Shown piece after piece: positions 47,471 to 58,525 of a stretch of 64,000 nt of DNA; within the stretch, counting starts at the first letter, position 1; each line of letters begins with the position of its first letter. Source of the DNA: Wyeomyia smithii (taxonomy: Eukaryota; Arthropoda; Insecta; Diptera; Culicidae). A program made the translations under genes and the position numbers. Below the pieces are notes generated by a model that searched no databases, was not told where the DNA came from, and saw only the letters and a list, made by a program, of their open reading frames with translations. The stretch is from contig NC_073695.1 in the NCBI RefSeq assembly GCF_029784165.1, positions 104,898,255 to 104,962,254 of the forward strand, given 5' to 3'.

Positions 47471-48352
47471 TTGGTCGTGCTACTCCCACGGGAACACACG
47501 CCAACCGGTTCAAGGTCCACCGCGGAAAAGGCACAGGTGGAGGCTACGGGCAACCCTTGGACTACCGTAGAGGGTAGGAAGCGTCGGGAAGGTTCGACGC
47601 GACATGATGGCGGAGCGGCCAGAGGACCAAAAAAGGTAAAAAAGGTGCGGTGTAGGGGTGATGCCCTCGTACTCAAGACGGATGGGTCGAAGTACTCAGA
47701 AGTCTTGAAGAAGATGAGGGGGGAAACCCAGCTCAAGGATCTGGGGGCGGATGTGCGGAGTATCCGCCGATCTCGCACTGGCGAGATGATATTTGAGCTC
47801 CGGAAGGACGCCAAGAACAAGGGGGCTACCTACAAAACGGTAGCTGAAAAGGTCCTAGGGAAGGAGGTGCAAGTGCGGGCACTCACCTCAGAAGTGACTC
47901 TCCAGCTTAAAAACCTGGACGAAATCACTGAGGGGTGCGACATTGCACAAGCCCTAAAAGCGAAGTGCGGGGTGGAGGTGGCTAAGGAGTCAATCCGCCT
48001 CCGCAAAGGTCCGGCGGGGACCCAGATAGCTACCTTCCGACTACCGTCGGCGGACGCTAACCTGGCCCTGAAAGAGGGCAAGTTGAAGGTCGGCTGGTCT
48101 GTATGTCCTCTGGGCATACTACAGCAACCAGACATTTGCTTCCGGTGCTTCGAGGGCGGACATAAGTCCTGGACCTGCAAGGGGCCCGATAGGAGCCAGC
48201 TGTGCAGGCGATGTGGAGGTGCAGGCCATGAAGCAAAGGACTGTGTGGAGTCTCCCAAGTGCATGGTATGTTCCGGGAAACGGGACGCCAAACACTTTAT
48301 GGGAGGCCCCAGGTGCCCAGCCGGTAAGCCGGCTGCGAAACCACGGGCGTAA
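47471..48352 (+). CDS. R1 LINE ORF1, Gag-like zinc-knuckle protein
   Basis: A 293-residue nucleic-acid-binding protein of the kind that coats LINE RNA. The C-terminal third (from about residue 220) has CFRCFEGGHKSWTC and CRRCGGAGHEAKDC, both CX2CX4HX4C, then a third variant knuckle starting CMVCSG. The N-terminal part is basic. The frame is open to the 5' edge near 47465 and the first codon is not an ATG, so the true start is probably missing. The stop TAA (48350-48352) lies 2 nt before the GTG that begins ORF2, an arrangement that suggests reinitiation. Confidence 0.82.
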   Translation: MVVLLPREHTPTGSRSTAEKAQVEATGNPWTTVEGRKRREGSTRHDGGAARGPKKVKKVRCRGDALVLKTDGSKYSEVLKKMRGETQLKDLGADVRSIRRSRTGEMIFELRKDAKNKGATYKTVAEKVLGKEVQVRALTSEVTLQLKNLDEITEGCDIAQALKAKCGVEVAKESIRLRKGPAGTQIATFRLPSADANLALKEGKLKVGWSVCPLGILQQPDICFRCFEGGHKSWTCKGPDRSQLCRRCGGAGHEAKDCVESPKCMVCSGKRDAKHFMGGPRCPAGKPAAKPRA

Positions 48353-48354
48353 GG

Positions 48355-50209
48355 GTGACGCAACTGAACCTGAACCATTGCTTCGCGGCTCAGCAGCTGC
48401 TACACCAAGCAGCCACTGAGTCGTTGTCGGACATCGCCGTCATACCGGATCCCTACCGCATCCCTCCCGGAAACGGTAACTGGGTTGCGGATAAGTCCAG
48501 TTTGGCGGCCATATGTACGACGAGCAAGTTCCCGGTTCAGGAGGTTGTCTCAACCTCAGAAGAAGGGTACGTAGTTGCTAAGGTAAACGGAGTGTTCTAC
48601 TGCAGTTGCTATGCTCCGCCACGTTGGTCTACCGAAAGGTTCACCCAGATGGTCGACCTCCTATCCATGGAGCTAACGGGCCTAACGCCGTTGGTGGTGG
48701 CGGGCGACTTCAACGCTTGGGCTGTTGAGTGGGTAAGTCGCTTCACGAACCAGAGGGGCCAGATCCTGTTGGGGGCTTTTGCAAAGCTCAACCTAGATCT
48801 GGCCAACGTTGGGAACAAAAGTACATTTAGCAGAAATGGTGCGGAGTCGATCATCGACGTGACGTTCTCCAGCCCAGGACTGATCAAGAACTGGAGGGTA
48901 GACGATGGCTACACTAATAGCGACCACCAGGCGGTCTGTTATAGTGTAGACAACAACGAGAGGCGGCAAGCGACGGGTAGAGCCAACACTCCGACCGTTC
49001 GCGGGTGGAAGACATCGCACTTTGATGCCGAGGTATTCGAAGAGGCAATGAGAAGGGAGCGCGAGGGGGGCAGTTAGCTCCGCCCGACTGCTGACCAACT
49101 AGTTGCTATGCTATCGCGGGCGTGCGACGCCACCATGCCTAGGACTCGCCAACCTATGAATGGAAAGCCACCGGTTTACTGGTGGACGGACGCGATAGCC
49201 GACCTTCGCAGTGCGTGCCTCCGTGCAAGACGGAGGATGCAGCGTGCGAGAAACGAAGAAGAGAGGACAGAGCGCCGCGCAGCATTCAGTTCGGCAAGAT
49301 CGATGCTAAAGAGTGCGATAAAGGCCAGCAAGAGGGCCTGCTTCGATAGGCTATGTGCGAGTGCCAATACAAATCCGTGGGGTGACGCCTACAGGATCGT
49401 AATGGCCAAGACTAAAGGCGCGCTGGCGCCTGCAGAGCGATCACCAGCGATGCTGGAGCGTATCATCGAGGGACTCTTTCCACGCCACGAGCCAAGTCCT
49501 TGGCCTCCGGCGGTCGAGTCTCACGTCCGACGTTCCAGTATCTCAGACATAGACCAGAGATGGTCGGCCAACCCGCCGAGCATCCAATCCGTGAGCGACG
49601 ACAGCCGTGTCGAGGCAGGGGAGGAGGCAAGGGTTACGAATGAGGAACTCATCGTGATCGCCAAATCCCTAAAGGTGAGCAAGGCACCGGGACCGGATGG
49701 TATCCCTAACCTGGCGATCAGGCTGGCGATAAAAACGGCCCCCGGGCTGTTCAGGGCAGTCATGCAGAGGTGCCTGGATGACTGTCTCTTTCCGGACAGG
49801 TGGAAGCGGCAGAGACTGGTCTTATTGCCGAAGGCTGGGAAACCGCCAGGGGACCTATCGGCATATACGCCTATCTGCCTGCTGGACACCGCGGGCAAGG
49901 TGCTTGAGAGGATCATCCTCAACAGACTGATGAGGTACACGGAGGGTGTACACGGTCTGGCAAGTAACCAGTTCGGCTTCCGGAAGGGCAGGTCCACGCT
50001 GGACGCAATCTCTTCCGTCATCAAGACGGCGGAGGTAGCAATCCAGCGCAAAAGAAGGGGAATACGCTACTGCGCAATCGTCACGCTCGACGTGAAGAAT
50101 GCGTTCAATAGTGCCAGTTGGGACTCCATAGCGCTCGCGCTCAGGAGCATCCATGTACCGGTGTCGCTGTACAAGATTCTGGAAAATTCTTTCCAGAATC
50201 GAATACTTG
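48355..50209 (+). pseudogene. R1 LINE ORF2, N-terminal part: endonuclease and RT start
   Basis: The AP-like endonuclease has VVAGDFNAWAVEW (about 48700) and SDHQAV (about 48920). The linker is broken by an in-frame TAG at 49075-49077. RT motifs follow in the same frame: KAPGPDGIPN, LLPKAGKP, NQFGFRKGRSTLDAI and VTLDVKNAFNSASWD. At 50206-50209 (CTTG) the frame meets the 5-prime edge of the inserted LTR element; the apparent continuation to 50313 is LTR sequence. The product is therefore interrupted twice. Confidence 0.88.
50206..50209. repeat. Left 4-bp target duplication (CTTG)
   Basis: It matches CTTG at 60923-60926 beyond the other LTR. Counting one copy only, the LINE codons run on without a shift. 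Four-base duplications are usual for the mdg1/412-type gypsy lineages. Confidence 0.85.
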
Positions 50210-50892
50210 TGTGTAGGTATACCTATACCCTGGGTATAACCTACCAGGACTTTCTCCAGAAAACCCTGTACGTGCCGTCGGCACGGAATTACAACTCGAG
50301 ACTTGAGCGGTAGATTAAACTTACTTTATTTACACAAAAGCTTAAATAGTACCCTACAGGTAACTCAGAGCGAAAGGCTTTTCCCCTTCGATCCGGTCAC
50401 CACATACCTAGCTGTTCTATACTGGCATATGGCATGTCTTGGCCTGTCTCTTTCTCGTGCTTAACTTTTAGTACATACAATTAACTACTTGAGAGCGCTA
50501 TAACATGTGCTCCAAAACACGTGCGCTAGCGTGAGCGCAAAGAACCCGCGCGTGAGCATGGGCGACGCTACCATTTGTCGAGTTCTTTTTTGTTTATTCA
50601 ATGCCTCGGTGGCTTTAGTGCCTACTCATCGCGGAAGGCAAAGTGCTATCGCCAACGCTTGCATAGCAGAACCGTTCGCGGTCTTTCTTCAAGATCTTTC
50701 CTGCTTTCTTTACAGATGGTCTTGTCTTTGGGAGACAACGGCGGACGACCGTGTCCCGATTCTATACTCTACCTGTTTTTCATTTCTTTCAACGGAAGGC
50801 TTACTGTCTTTCGGACTAAGCTAGAATGTACCGTATGACAAAATTCTGCGTGACGGAACATAAGGTATTTTCTGCGCGGGTGTGACGTCACA
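50210..50892 (-). repeat. LTR (3' LTR of the element)
   Basis: Plus-strand ends are TGTGTAGG...GACGTCACA. It is identical to 60240-60922 except for A at 50573 against G at 60603. Short frames inside (50507-50838) are duplicated in the other LTR and are not genes. The right edge is the palindrome TGTGACGTCACA. Confidence 0.95.
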
Positions 50893-50906
50893 TCTGCCAC
50901 CCCGCC
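50893..50906 (-). promoter_or_regulatory. Polypurine tract
   Basis: The minus strand reads GGCGGGGTGGCAGA directly before the LTR. This is the expected position and composition for the RNase H-resistant primer of plus-strand synthesis. Confidence 0.6.
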
Positions 50907-53606
50907 TAGTTGGCCATTATCTAGAAAAGATGATGGTCACATGGTCCGTTCTGACGGCCTATTGGTGTGTTTTTCATAACAATTATTTTTCGCGTTTTTA
51001 TGCTACTATATACATATTCGTTTTCATGATATTCCTTCTACCCTTTGCACGTAAAATTCAATTAATTACAATAGTGATACATATCATTTCTACATAAATT
51101 AACGTTTTCAGACATGGATTTTCTTCATAACAAATTGACAAGTGTTCGCTCGCCTGGTGCGCTGCGCCTTGTAGATATCCGCTGCTTGGCTGTCGGATTC
51201 AAGCGACGGGTTACAGGGGGTTTGAAACGGAAGGGTGTGTCTGGCAGTAGAGGTTCTCATCGGTTGTTTGTGATGTCATCCTCGCGAACTCATCTTTAAG
51301 GCTTCATCGGGTTATTTGCAATAGTTCAATGGTTATCATTGCACTTTAATTTAAGGCTGCAGTTCAGCTGGTTGTTTTACGATTGTTCAGAGTGTGTTGT
51401 TGAACTTTAATGTTGGGTTAGCCGTGTCCCTTTGACATAGATCGGCTGTATTTTTGTTTGGCTTATAGTATTGTTACGCGCCGTGTGGCGAAATGATTTG
51501 CGATTGCCACCGGCTCTGTTGCATAATGCAGTCACTTGGTTTTGCATCTTTAACCGCCTGCGCGAGGTGTATAATTACCCGCTAACATATGTGCGCACAT
51601 CTTCAAAGTGTAGTGCGGAAAGAACATAGTTGATTAAACACGAGCAAAATTTTATAGCGTCATTTTGCTTGTTTGGCTTTGACCTCGAATCCTTATTTGT
51701 AGAAGTCAATAACTCTTAATGAGTAATATATATTTGGAACAAATTATTACGCCCTTCGCTGTGTAGTTTGCTGTATTCGTCTTCGCGCTGAAGTCTCGAT
51801 TCTGGCTTGAGCCGCATTGATTGAGTTCTGTTGCACATCTGACCTTTTCAGGGATCAAAAAAAACTGGATACTACTCGTCTCCTCTTGGTAATAACGTTT
51901 GGCTTTACCTCCATCTTGACCATAGACACCCGCCGTTCAACTCCCCTCACAACCGTCTGCTTCCCTTTTCGCGTCATACTGGGCATTATGGTATGCCCCC
52001 ATCTCAGCATCCGTTGTAATCACCTCGGTCGTCTTCGAGGATCGGGAACTCGTCTCATTGTCAATTCTTAGATGCTAGCTGCCCTACTTAGCAAGTGGTG
52101 CATATATTTTTTTGCCATTCTTTCATCAATTTTTTTTTTTTTCGTTAATTTTTTCCACTTGCTGTTTCAAATTAATTTCACAAGCGTACGGGCTCTTATG
52201 TTCTATTATATCTTCTAATCTTCTACTTAAACACTATGCCCGTTTTTCTTTTTCTTCGGTTAACATAATTTTTCTTTTCCTACTAAAGTGTACAATATAT
52301 TTTTCTCTTGATTATATCGGATGCTATTGGTTAATCAACGTCTACATTATTCATTCTCAACGAATTTTTACTTCACAATTATTTTTTTTTTCACTTGAAC
52401 TCAATCCGATTTACAAAAAAAAAAAAATCTTTTTCTAATTCTTGTGCGTTTTTTTATTTCTTTGTCAACCTCTGTTGCCCGTCGTGGCTCTTTTTCTTTT
52501 CATTAGGTGTGTGTTTTTTTTGTCAACCTCTGTTGCCCGTCGTGGCTCTTTTTCTTTATATTAAAACATTTCTCTTTCTCATAGCAACTCTTTCTTTTCT
52601 TTTATCGGATTTACAATTCTTTTATCCGATTTACAAAAACTCTGTAGGCCACTTTAATTATGATACTGCTGTCTCAGTCCGTCATACTTACGTTCTACTT
52701 ACACTTCGCCTGATATGCAGTAGTCTGCATAATACCTCTCCCCCTACCCTTCGAAGGTGCGTCTACCTGTTGCTAGTGATTCCTGAAAGATAAGAAGGTT
52801 AGGAAATAAAAGAAAAAATTTCGCACTTCCATTCATACTGGGTTGACTACTCCCTTGTCCGTTCACCTGATACGCATTCATCTCAATCGTTCCGGGTAGT
52901 CACTCCCGTTGTTTCCACTCGCCCAATATTAACTTACAATAGATAGGTGGAATCTTTTAACGCCAGTAGTCCCCTCGTCTGGAAGGTTTAGCCTTCTTGT
53001 CCAAAGTCTCTCCTAGTTTTATTGTCGTTCGTTATTTAGGTCATCTCCAATACTTCATTAATCGGTTTTCTTCTCTCATTGGGCCATTAGCCATTTTTAA
53101 TTAATCAAACCCCGTTCTCATAATCACTATATATTTTTCCCATGTTAACATTTGCATTTTTACAAACAAATGCTGTTCTAAATTCTTTTAACTCCTTACA
53201 ATCGCCCTCATTGTTACTTCCCGTCCGTCTTTTATCGGGCCATTGGCCATTTTTTCCTACGTCTGCCTCGCACCAACGGGGTCATCTGTACTCTGTCAAT
53301 CTATCCCATGTTAAATTCGCATTTTATGTAAAAGCGTTCCCTGTGTATTATTTACTTCTGTTTTCTGTGTTCCCACACGATAGGTTATTTTTTTTGTCTT
53401 TCCCCAAGTAAACGTCACGTCTTTCCCCAAGTAAACGTCACGCCCTTTTGACACTTGTCCATCAAAGGCTTTCCATAATATCGGCGACTATTCATATTTC
53501 TTCACGTCATTTTATTTCAGTATACTTTTTCATACAGCTTTAGGTGCTTGCTACTATAACCTATTTTATTTCATTTTATTTTATAACATAGTTTAAGTTC
53601 GTATAA
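50907..53606 (-). other. Long 3' non-coding region of the gypsy element
   Basis: About 2.7 kb between the pol stop and the polypurine tract. It is T-rich on the plus strand and without a frame over 132 codons on either strand that looks real. It contains local tandem repeats (52462-52560 and 53401-53442). No envelope features (signal peptide, cleavage site, anchor) were seen on the coding strand. Confidence 0.6.
52462..52560. repeat. Tandem duplication, about 57-bp period
   Basis: TTGTCAACCTCTGTTGCCCG plus TCGTGGCTCTTTTTCTTT occurs twice in succession. It lies in the 3' non-coding part of the gypsy element. A 21-bp direct repeat TTTCCCCAAGTAAACGTCAC also occurs twice at 53401-53442. Confidence 0.8.
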
Positions 53607-56432
53607 TCAGTCATAATATCGTTTAAGTCGGTTATAAAGAACTTTCTCTAAACGGTTTCCGTTTTTGATTACTGTGGTCATTTCACTTGGGAATTCCACT
53701 ACTTCATAAGGTCCTCTCCACATATTCTGGAGCTTTTGACCTGATCCTGTCGGGACTGATTTCACTAAAACTAAATCGCCATACATGGGCTGCCATTCAT
53801 TTGCCTTTCTGTCATAAACTTGCTTGCGCTTTTCTTTTGAATCCTTTAGGTTGGCCTTCGCGTTCGCGTGGAGGTCAAAAAATATTTTTTTCATCTCTTG
53901 TGTATATGTTTCATATGTCAAATTGTCCACTCCATTCCGCTTGTAAATGGAGGTGGGAATGCGTGCTGTACGTCCATACAACAATTCGAAAGGGGTGTAC
54001 CCCGTTGATGAGTTTACTGAAGTATTATACTGAAACGTAAAAAATGGGAGTAAGTTATCCCATGTGTGCGGTTTTCCGCCAATAAATTGCCTTAGGTAAG
54101 TTTTTAACTCCCGATTAGATCTTTCCACCAAATTTGCTTGTGGGTGGTACGGACTCGTCGTTATTTTCTTAATTTTCAAAATTTTGCACACATCTTTCAT
54201 GAGTGTGCTTACAAAATTCGCACTGTTATCTGTAACTAACTCCAACGGTACGCCAAATTTGCAAATATAATTCTCTACAAAAGTCCTCGCTACCGTCTGG
54301 CTTTCTTGGTTTTCCATAGGTGCGACAGTTAAATATCTAGTTAGGTCGTCCTGCATGACCAGACCATAACGATTTCCTAAGTCGGATTCGGGTAACACTA
54401 CTATATCCATGTATAATTTCTCGAATGGCTCCGATGCGGTTGTGGTGATCTGCATCGGTATCTTGTTTGATCTTCCCATTTTGTTCTTTTGGCAGGAATC
54501 ACACTGCCGAACGTAGTTCTCGATATCTCGTTTCATCGTAGCCCACGTAAAAAGTGTGCCAATTCTTTGGCGCATTCGTCGCGCTCCTACGTGCCCTCCT
54601 AAGGGTGCATCGTGAAATTCCTTTAAAATTGTTTCCACTTGATCTGGCGCAATTACTGTACGCTCGCTATTAGCATTATATAATACTATTTGTTTTTCTA
54701 GCTTACCCGCTAGGAACTGAATCATTTGCAGAACTTCCTGTTGCTTGATTTTTCTGAATGATATTAGGTGAATGACCCCGGCTGCCTTTACTGCCGTGGG
54801 GCTCTTATTGAAGCTATCTAAAAATTGTGAAAAAAATTTCCGGCAATCGATTAATGAACTTTCGCTGCCGTCTACTATGAAACCGCCTACCTTCTTGTCT
54901 TTAAATTTGAGTACACCATCCTCTACGTAGTCCTTCAGTCCTTGTGACAGCTGATACAGTGTCTGAAGTTCTCTGTACGCCGTCCGACTGTTCAAAATGA
55001 CAAGACGAGCTTCGATATTCCTCTCGTCCAATATTCTCTTCGAGACTTCCCCCGTCTCACTTGGTATCAGGTCATTTGATAATGCCTGTGAAAAGTCATC
55101 ATATGAAATGTTGACGAGTTGTTGCTCATCCTCGTCCTCAGCGATGTCCGCAATGTCTATTGCACTCAAATCTTGTATTGTGCCGTTCAAATCATCCGAA
55201 GCGTTCTTCTGCTGCTCTAGCAGGCGTTTCTGCTGGCGCGTAATCATGGCTATCTGCCTGTGGGGTGAACTTTCCTGCCCCTGACACGTCCCATCTGACA
55301 AACGTGACAAAAAATCGGCGACTATATTTTCGCTACCCTGTTTATACCTGATGCTGCATTCCAAACCCTGCAACTTTAGTCTCAATCTTGTCAGCGTTGG
55401 AGATGTCTCTTTGAGCCTCCAAATAGCTATAAGTGGTCTGTGGTCCGTGTAGACGATAAACTTTTGACCAAAAATGTAATGTTTGAAATATTCTATGGCC
55501 CATACAATCGCCAATAGTTCCTTTTCTATGATATGATATCTGGTCTCTGCACCTACAAGTGCACGACTCGCGAACGCGATCGGCCGGTGCATGGATTTTT
55601 CATTCGACAGGACGGCTCCAATAGCATAATTGCTAGCGTCTGTCGTAATAACAAAAGTGTCTTGATAATCTGGCCGGACTAAAACTGGCTCTGTAATCAG
55701 CGCGTTTCTAAGGAATTCGAACGCTTCCTGACATTCTTTTCCCCACACAAATTTAGCGTCTTTCTTCAACAAATCATTCAGCGGCTTGCGCTTCTCCGCG
55801 ATGTTGGGGATAAACTTCCCGTAAAAATTTACTGTTCCCAGAAATGACCTTATACCTTTTACGTTTGTGGGTGGCTTAAGGCTTTGAATGGCCTTAATAT
55901 TTGCATTGGTGGGTTTTATGCCTTCTTCATTAACGACATGACCCAAATACTCCAGTTCCTTTTTCAAAAACTGGCACTTAGATGGTTCTATTTTTAAGTT
56001 ATGTTTGCGCAAAGCTTGTAATACTTTTCGCAAGTTATCATTATGGTCGGTGATAGTGTCACCGAAAACTATAATATCATCGAGGTAGACAAAAGCTTTC
56101 ACGTCCCCTATCTCAAAGAGAACAGTATTCATAAGTTTTTGGAATGTTGAGGGGCTGTTCTTTAACCCCATCGGCATCCGTGTAAATTCGAAGTGGCCTT
56201 TGGGAGTGGAAAACGCCGTCTTAGCCGCATCTCGGCGGTCTATCGGGACTTGATAGAACCCCGATTTTAAATCAATTGAGGAGAAATATTTTGCTCCTCC
56301 AACATTATCCAATATCTCATTTATAAGAGGTATTGGGTATACAAACGGCTTGGTAACTTCGTTCAATGATCTAAAGTCTACCACAATTCTGTATCTTTTA
56401 TTACCGTCAGCATCCGTTTTTTTGGTACACAT
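53607..56432 (-). CDS. Gypsy Pol: RT, RNase H, integrase
   Basis: 941 residues. RT comes first: VVDFRSLNEVT, SSIDLKSGFYQVPI, then the catalytic YLDDIIVF near residue 115. RNase H follows, with TTDASNYAIGAVLS near 262 and YTDHRPLIAI near 330. The integrase has an HHCC zinc domain (HDAPLGGH ... CDSCQKNK, about 605-645) and a DDE core (YMDIVV about 677, VTDNSANFV about 734, NLVERSNRE about 769). The C-terminus has the MWRGPYEVVEF motif and no chromodomain. The first codons overlap the upstream frame by 55 nt in another phase. The beginning of the RT domain is in the gag-protease frame, so this is not an independent gene. Apart from that junction I see no lesion. Confidence 0.93.
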   Translation of the reverse strand: MCTKKTDADGNKRYRIVVDFRSLNEVTKPFVYPIPLINEILDNVGGAKYFSSIDLKSGFYQVPIDRRDAAKTAFSTPKGHFEFTRMPMGLKNSPSTFQKLMNTVLFEIGDVKAFVYLDDIIVFGDTITDHNDNLRKVLQALRKHNLKIEPSKCQFLKKELEYLGHVVNEEGIKPTNANIKAIQSLKPPTNVKGIRSFLGTVNFYGKFIPNIAEKRKPLNDLLKKDAKFVWGKECQEAFEFLRNALITEPVLVRPDYQDTFVITTDASNYAIGAVLSNEKSMHRPIAFASRALVGAETRYHIIEKELLAIVWAIEYFKHYIFGQKFIVYTDHRPLIAIWRLKETSPTLTRLRLKLQGLECSIRYKQGSENIVADFLSRLSDGTCQGQESSPHRQIAMITRQQKRLLEQQKNASDDLNGTIQDLSAIDIADIAEDEDEQQLVNISYDDFSQALSNDLIPSETGEVSKRILDERNIEARLVILNSRTAYRELQTLYQLSQGLKDYVEDGVLKFKDKKVGGFIVDGSESSLIDCRKFFSQFLDSFNKSPTAVKAAGVIHLISFRKIKQQEVLQMIQFLAGKLEKQIVLYNANSERTVIAPDQVETILKEFHDAPLGGHVGARRMRQRIGTLFTWATMKRDIENYVRQCDSCQKNKMGRSNKIPMQITTTASEPFEKLYMDIVVLPESDLGNRYGLVMQDDLTRYLTVAPMENQESQTVARTFVENYICKFGVPLELVTDNSANFVSTLMKDVCKILKIKKITTSPYHPQANLVERSNRELKTYLRQFIGGKPHTWDNLLPFFTFQYNTSVNSSTGYTPFELLYGRTARIPTSIYKRNGVDNLTYETYTQEMKKIFFDLHANAKANLKDSKEKRKQVYDRKANEWQPMYGDLVLVKSVPTGSGQKLQNMWRGPYEVVEFPSEMTTVIKNGNRLEKVLYNRLKRYYD

Positions 56433-58525
56433 AACACCGGTGCATTCCAGGGACTAGTGCTGGGCCTAATAATTCCCCGCACCCTCATTTCCTCGATTTC
56501 TTTATTAATGTGTCGTTTCGTGGCCTCCGGAAATCTATATTGTCGTTTATTAATAGGCACCTCCGATGAAGTTTCTATCGTGTGTACGGCGGCGTCAGTA
56601 GTAGTTAACTTGTCGCCCTCGAAAAAGAATATATCCGCATAGCTTTCGACCATATTCTTCACTGTCCTGAATTCTCTATCAGGCAAGTGCGCCAAATTCA
56701 GCACTTGCCGTAGTTTTTCAATTCTTGCATTTCCTTTTGACTCTGGTGTCAGCTTGTGCTCCAACAGGTCATAGGCAAGCCTCGAGTCTAGGTCCAACTC
56801 GGGCATTATAGTATTCTTCGAGTCAAGAAAATTGTTCTTCGGCTCTTCATTTCGATATGTTTGGTGCTCTCTATTTATTTCGTTTTTGTCTACGTCAGCC
56901 TCATTGTGGGCTGTGTTGCTAGTATCTCGCAACTCGTTCTGCACCATAACTCTATTTCTGGCTGCCACATAAACATGTTGACTAAGGACTTCGTCTTTGG
57001 GCATACTCCACGGACTCAAGTCGTCCGGACTTCTGTTTCCGTGTTTCTTGAACACTATGTAATCAAAATTATTTCCTATTTCAAGCGTATGCTTCTTTAA
57101 GAATTCTGCGCCGATTAATCCGTCGCTTGGCAAATTTTCTAATAAATGAAATTGCGTCGGGATCAACAAGTCTCCGACTATTAAATCCAACATAATTGTA
57201 CCTGAGGTACGCACAATGTCTTGGCCGATACCTCCAAAAGTGGTTACGTTCTGTGTATTTACCGGTACATTCAAAAGATTCACAATGCGTGCATTAATTA
57301 TATTCGCACATGCACCTGTATCTAAGATCAGGTTCAACGTAAATTTGACATTCTGCTTAGCCAGTAGGGTTAACATTAAGTGCCCTCTGACATCGTAATA
57401 TACTCGCTTAGCCATACAAGCACTGTTGTCTCTTATGTGATTGCATGCGGTCCTCCAATCGGCTATTTCTATATTGCTGGGCTCATCGGTACATCTCCGC
57501 CAGTCAACATCTTCGCAAATTTCTGCTAAATCCTCGTTAAAATATTCCTGTGCAACAGGATCCAAAATACCTTCTTTTTGCGAATTACTACTTGTTTCAT
57601 TAATGTTGGCTACCATAAGCATTTTCTGAGGCATCCGGGTATACGAATTCCTGTACCTCCTATCAGTTGGTTCATTTTGACCGTAATAATTATATTTCCA
57701 ACCAGTGGCGTAGCCCCTTTGACTCCGCCGACATGAACGTGCGGTGCGATAACTGTAATTGTATCGATTACCGTCGCTAGATCTACATATATTGTCATAA
57801 ATGTTTTGCTTGTAGATTATTCTATCCCTAATTTTGTGATTATAATATTCATTTCTTCCCAGGCGGCTGTTGCTACAATTAGCGTCTTCGTAATTAATTG
57901 TGAAAATATTTCTGCTACTATCAAATTGTCTAAGCGCATCGCGCTGTCTTTCGACCCATTCTAGGCCCTGTATTCTGTTTTCTATTTCCGCGATGTGATA
58001 ACGCTCATGGTAGTAATCCTCTAAGTCGTCTAGCAGCTCTTCTAACTTCAATGCTCGTTTACCTTGAGCAGCTTCTTTCAATGCGGTGTCACACAAACCC
58101 GCCATAAAATGTAATCGAAGACTAACTATCATGCATGACTTCGTACAATTAGTTTCGTAGGAGTCGATTTGCTCCTTAATTTTCAATATCCTCTTTTTAT
58201 AATCAGGAAAGGTCTCATTCGCCTCCTGTTTCAATGTTTCTACTTGATTTATAACTGCCTCGATGCGTATAATATCCCCAAATTCCTTTAATAAATTCTG
58301 CTTAACCTGTGGCCAAGCATTTGCGTTAATTCTATGTATTGCGGCAGCAGCTCTGCCTTTTAGTTTCAATAGAATAATATAAACCAGTGGAGCGTGTGAT
58401 ACTCCTTCTGGTATCTCCCGAGCAAAATGCTCGATATGATAAACGAACGCTTCTAGTCCGTCTAGCGATCCATCAAATTCTGGGATGCACTGCATGGCAT
58501 CTGCTTTTGGAAACGTGTACTCCAT
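56378..58525 (-). CDS. Gypsy Gag-protease plus RT start, frame-interrupted
   Basis: 715 residues. Gag (about 1-300) is a capsid-like helical region without CCHC knuckles. It has an Arg/Tyr-rich segment at about 255-300 that may bind RNA instead. An aspartic protease has LILDTGACANI near residue 398 and a second conserved LIGAEFLKKH segment near 470. The RT N-terminus begins at about 660 (EEMRVRGIIRPSTSPWNAP). The frame then leaves the RT sequence at a run of seven A (about 56417-56423). The remaining RT is in the -1 frame as ORF 53607-56432. The simplest reading is a one-base loss in the A-run. Slippage there could still yield the full polyprotein. ATG at 58523-58525 follows an AT-rich leader. 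Confidence 0.88.
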   Translation of the reverse strand: MEYTFPKADAMQCIPEFDGSLDGLEAFVYHIEHFAREIPEGVSHAPLVYIILLKLKGRAAAAIHRINANAWPQVKQNLLKEFGDIIRIEAVINQVETLKQEANETFPDYKKRILKIKEQIDSYETNCTKSCMIVSLRLHFMAGLCDTALKEAAQGKRALKLEELLDDLEDYYHERYHIAEIENRIQGLEWVERQRDALRQFDSSRNIFTINYEDANCSNSRLGRNEYYNHKIRDRIIYKQNIYDNICRSSDGNRYNYSYRTARSCRRSQRGYATGWKYNYYGQNEPTDRRYRNSYTRMPQKMLMVANINETSSNSQKEGILDPVAQEYFNEDLAEICEDVDWRRCTDEPSNIEIADWRTACNHIRDNSACMAKRVYYDVRGHLMLTLLAKQNVKFTLNLILDTGACANIINARIVNLLNVPVNTQNVTTFGGIGQDIVRTSGTIMLDLIVGDLLIPTQFHLLENLPSDGLIGAEFLKKHTLEIGNNFDYIVFKKHGNRSPDDLSPWSMPKDEVLSQHVYVAARNRVMVQNELRDTSNTAHNEADVDKNEINREHQTYRNEEPKNNFLDSKNTIMPELDLDSRLAYDLLEHKLTPESKGNARIEKLRQVLNLAHLPDREFRTVKNMVESYADIFFFEGDKLTTTDAAVHTIETSSEVPINKRQYRFPEATKRHINKEIEEMRVRGIIRPSTSPWNAPVLCVPKKRMLTVIKDTELW

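Noticed and set aside
47830..48378. 182-codon minus frame over R1 ORF1
   Set aside because: Antisense shadow of the zinc-knuckle ORF; cysteine-rich content follows from the sense strand.
50507..50838. LTR frames of 87-105 codons duplicated at 60537-60868
   Set aside because: Both copies lie inside the LTRs on the strand opposite to the element; no known domain.
50907..53606. Possible env gene in the gypsy 3' region
   Set aside because: No frame of useful length on the coding strand, and no membrane or cleavage features.
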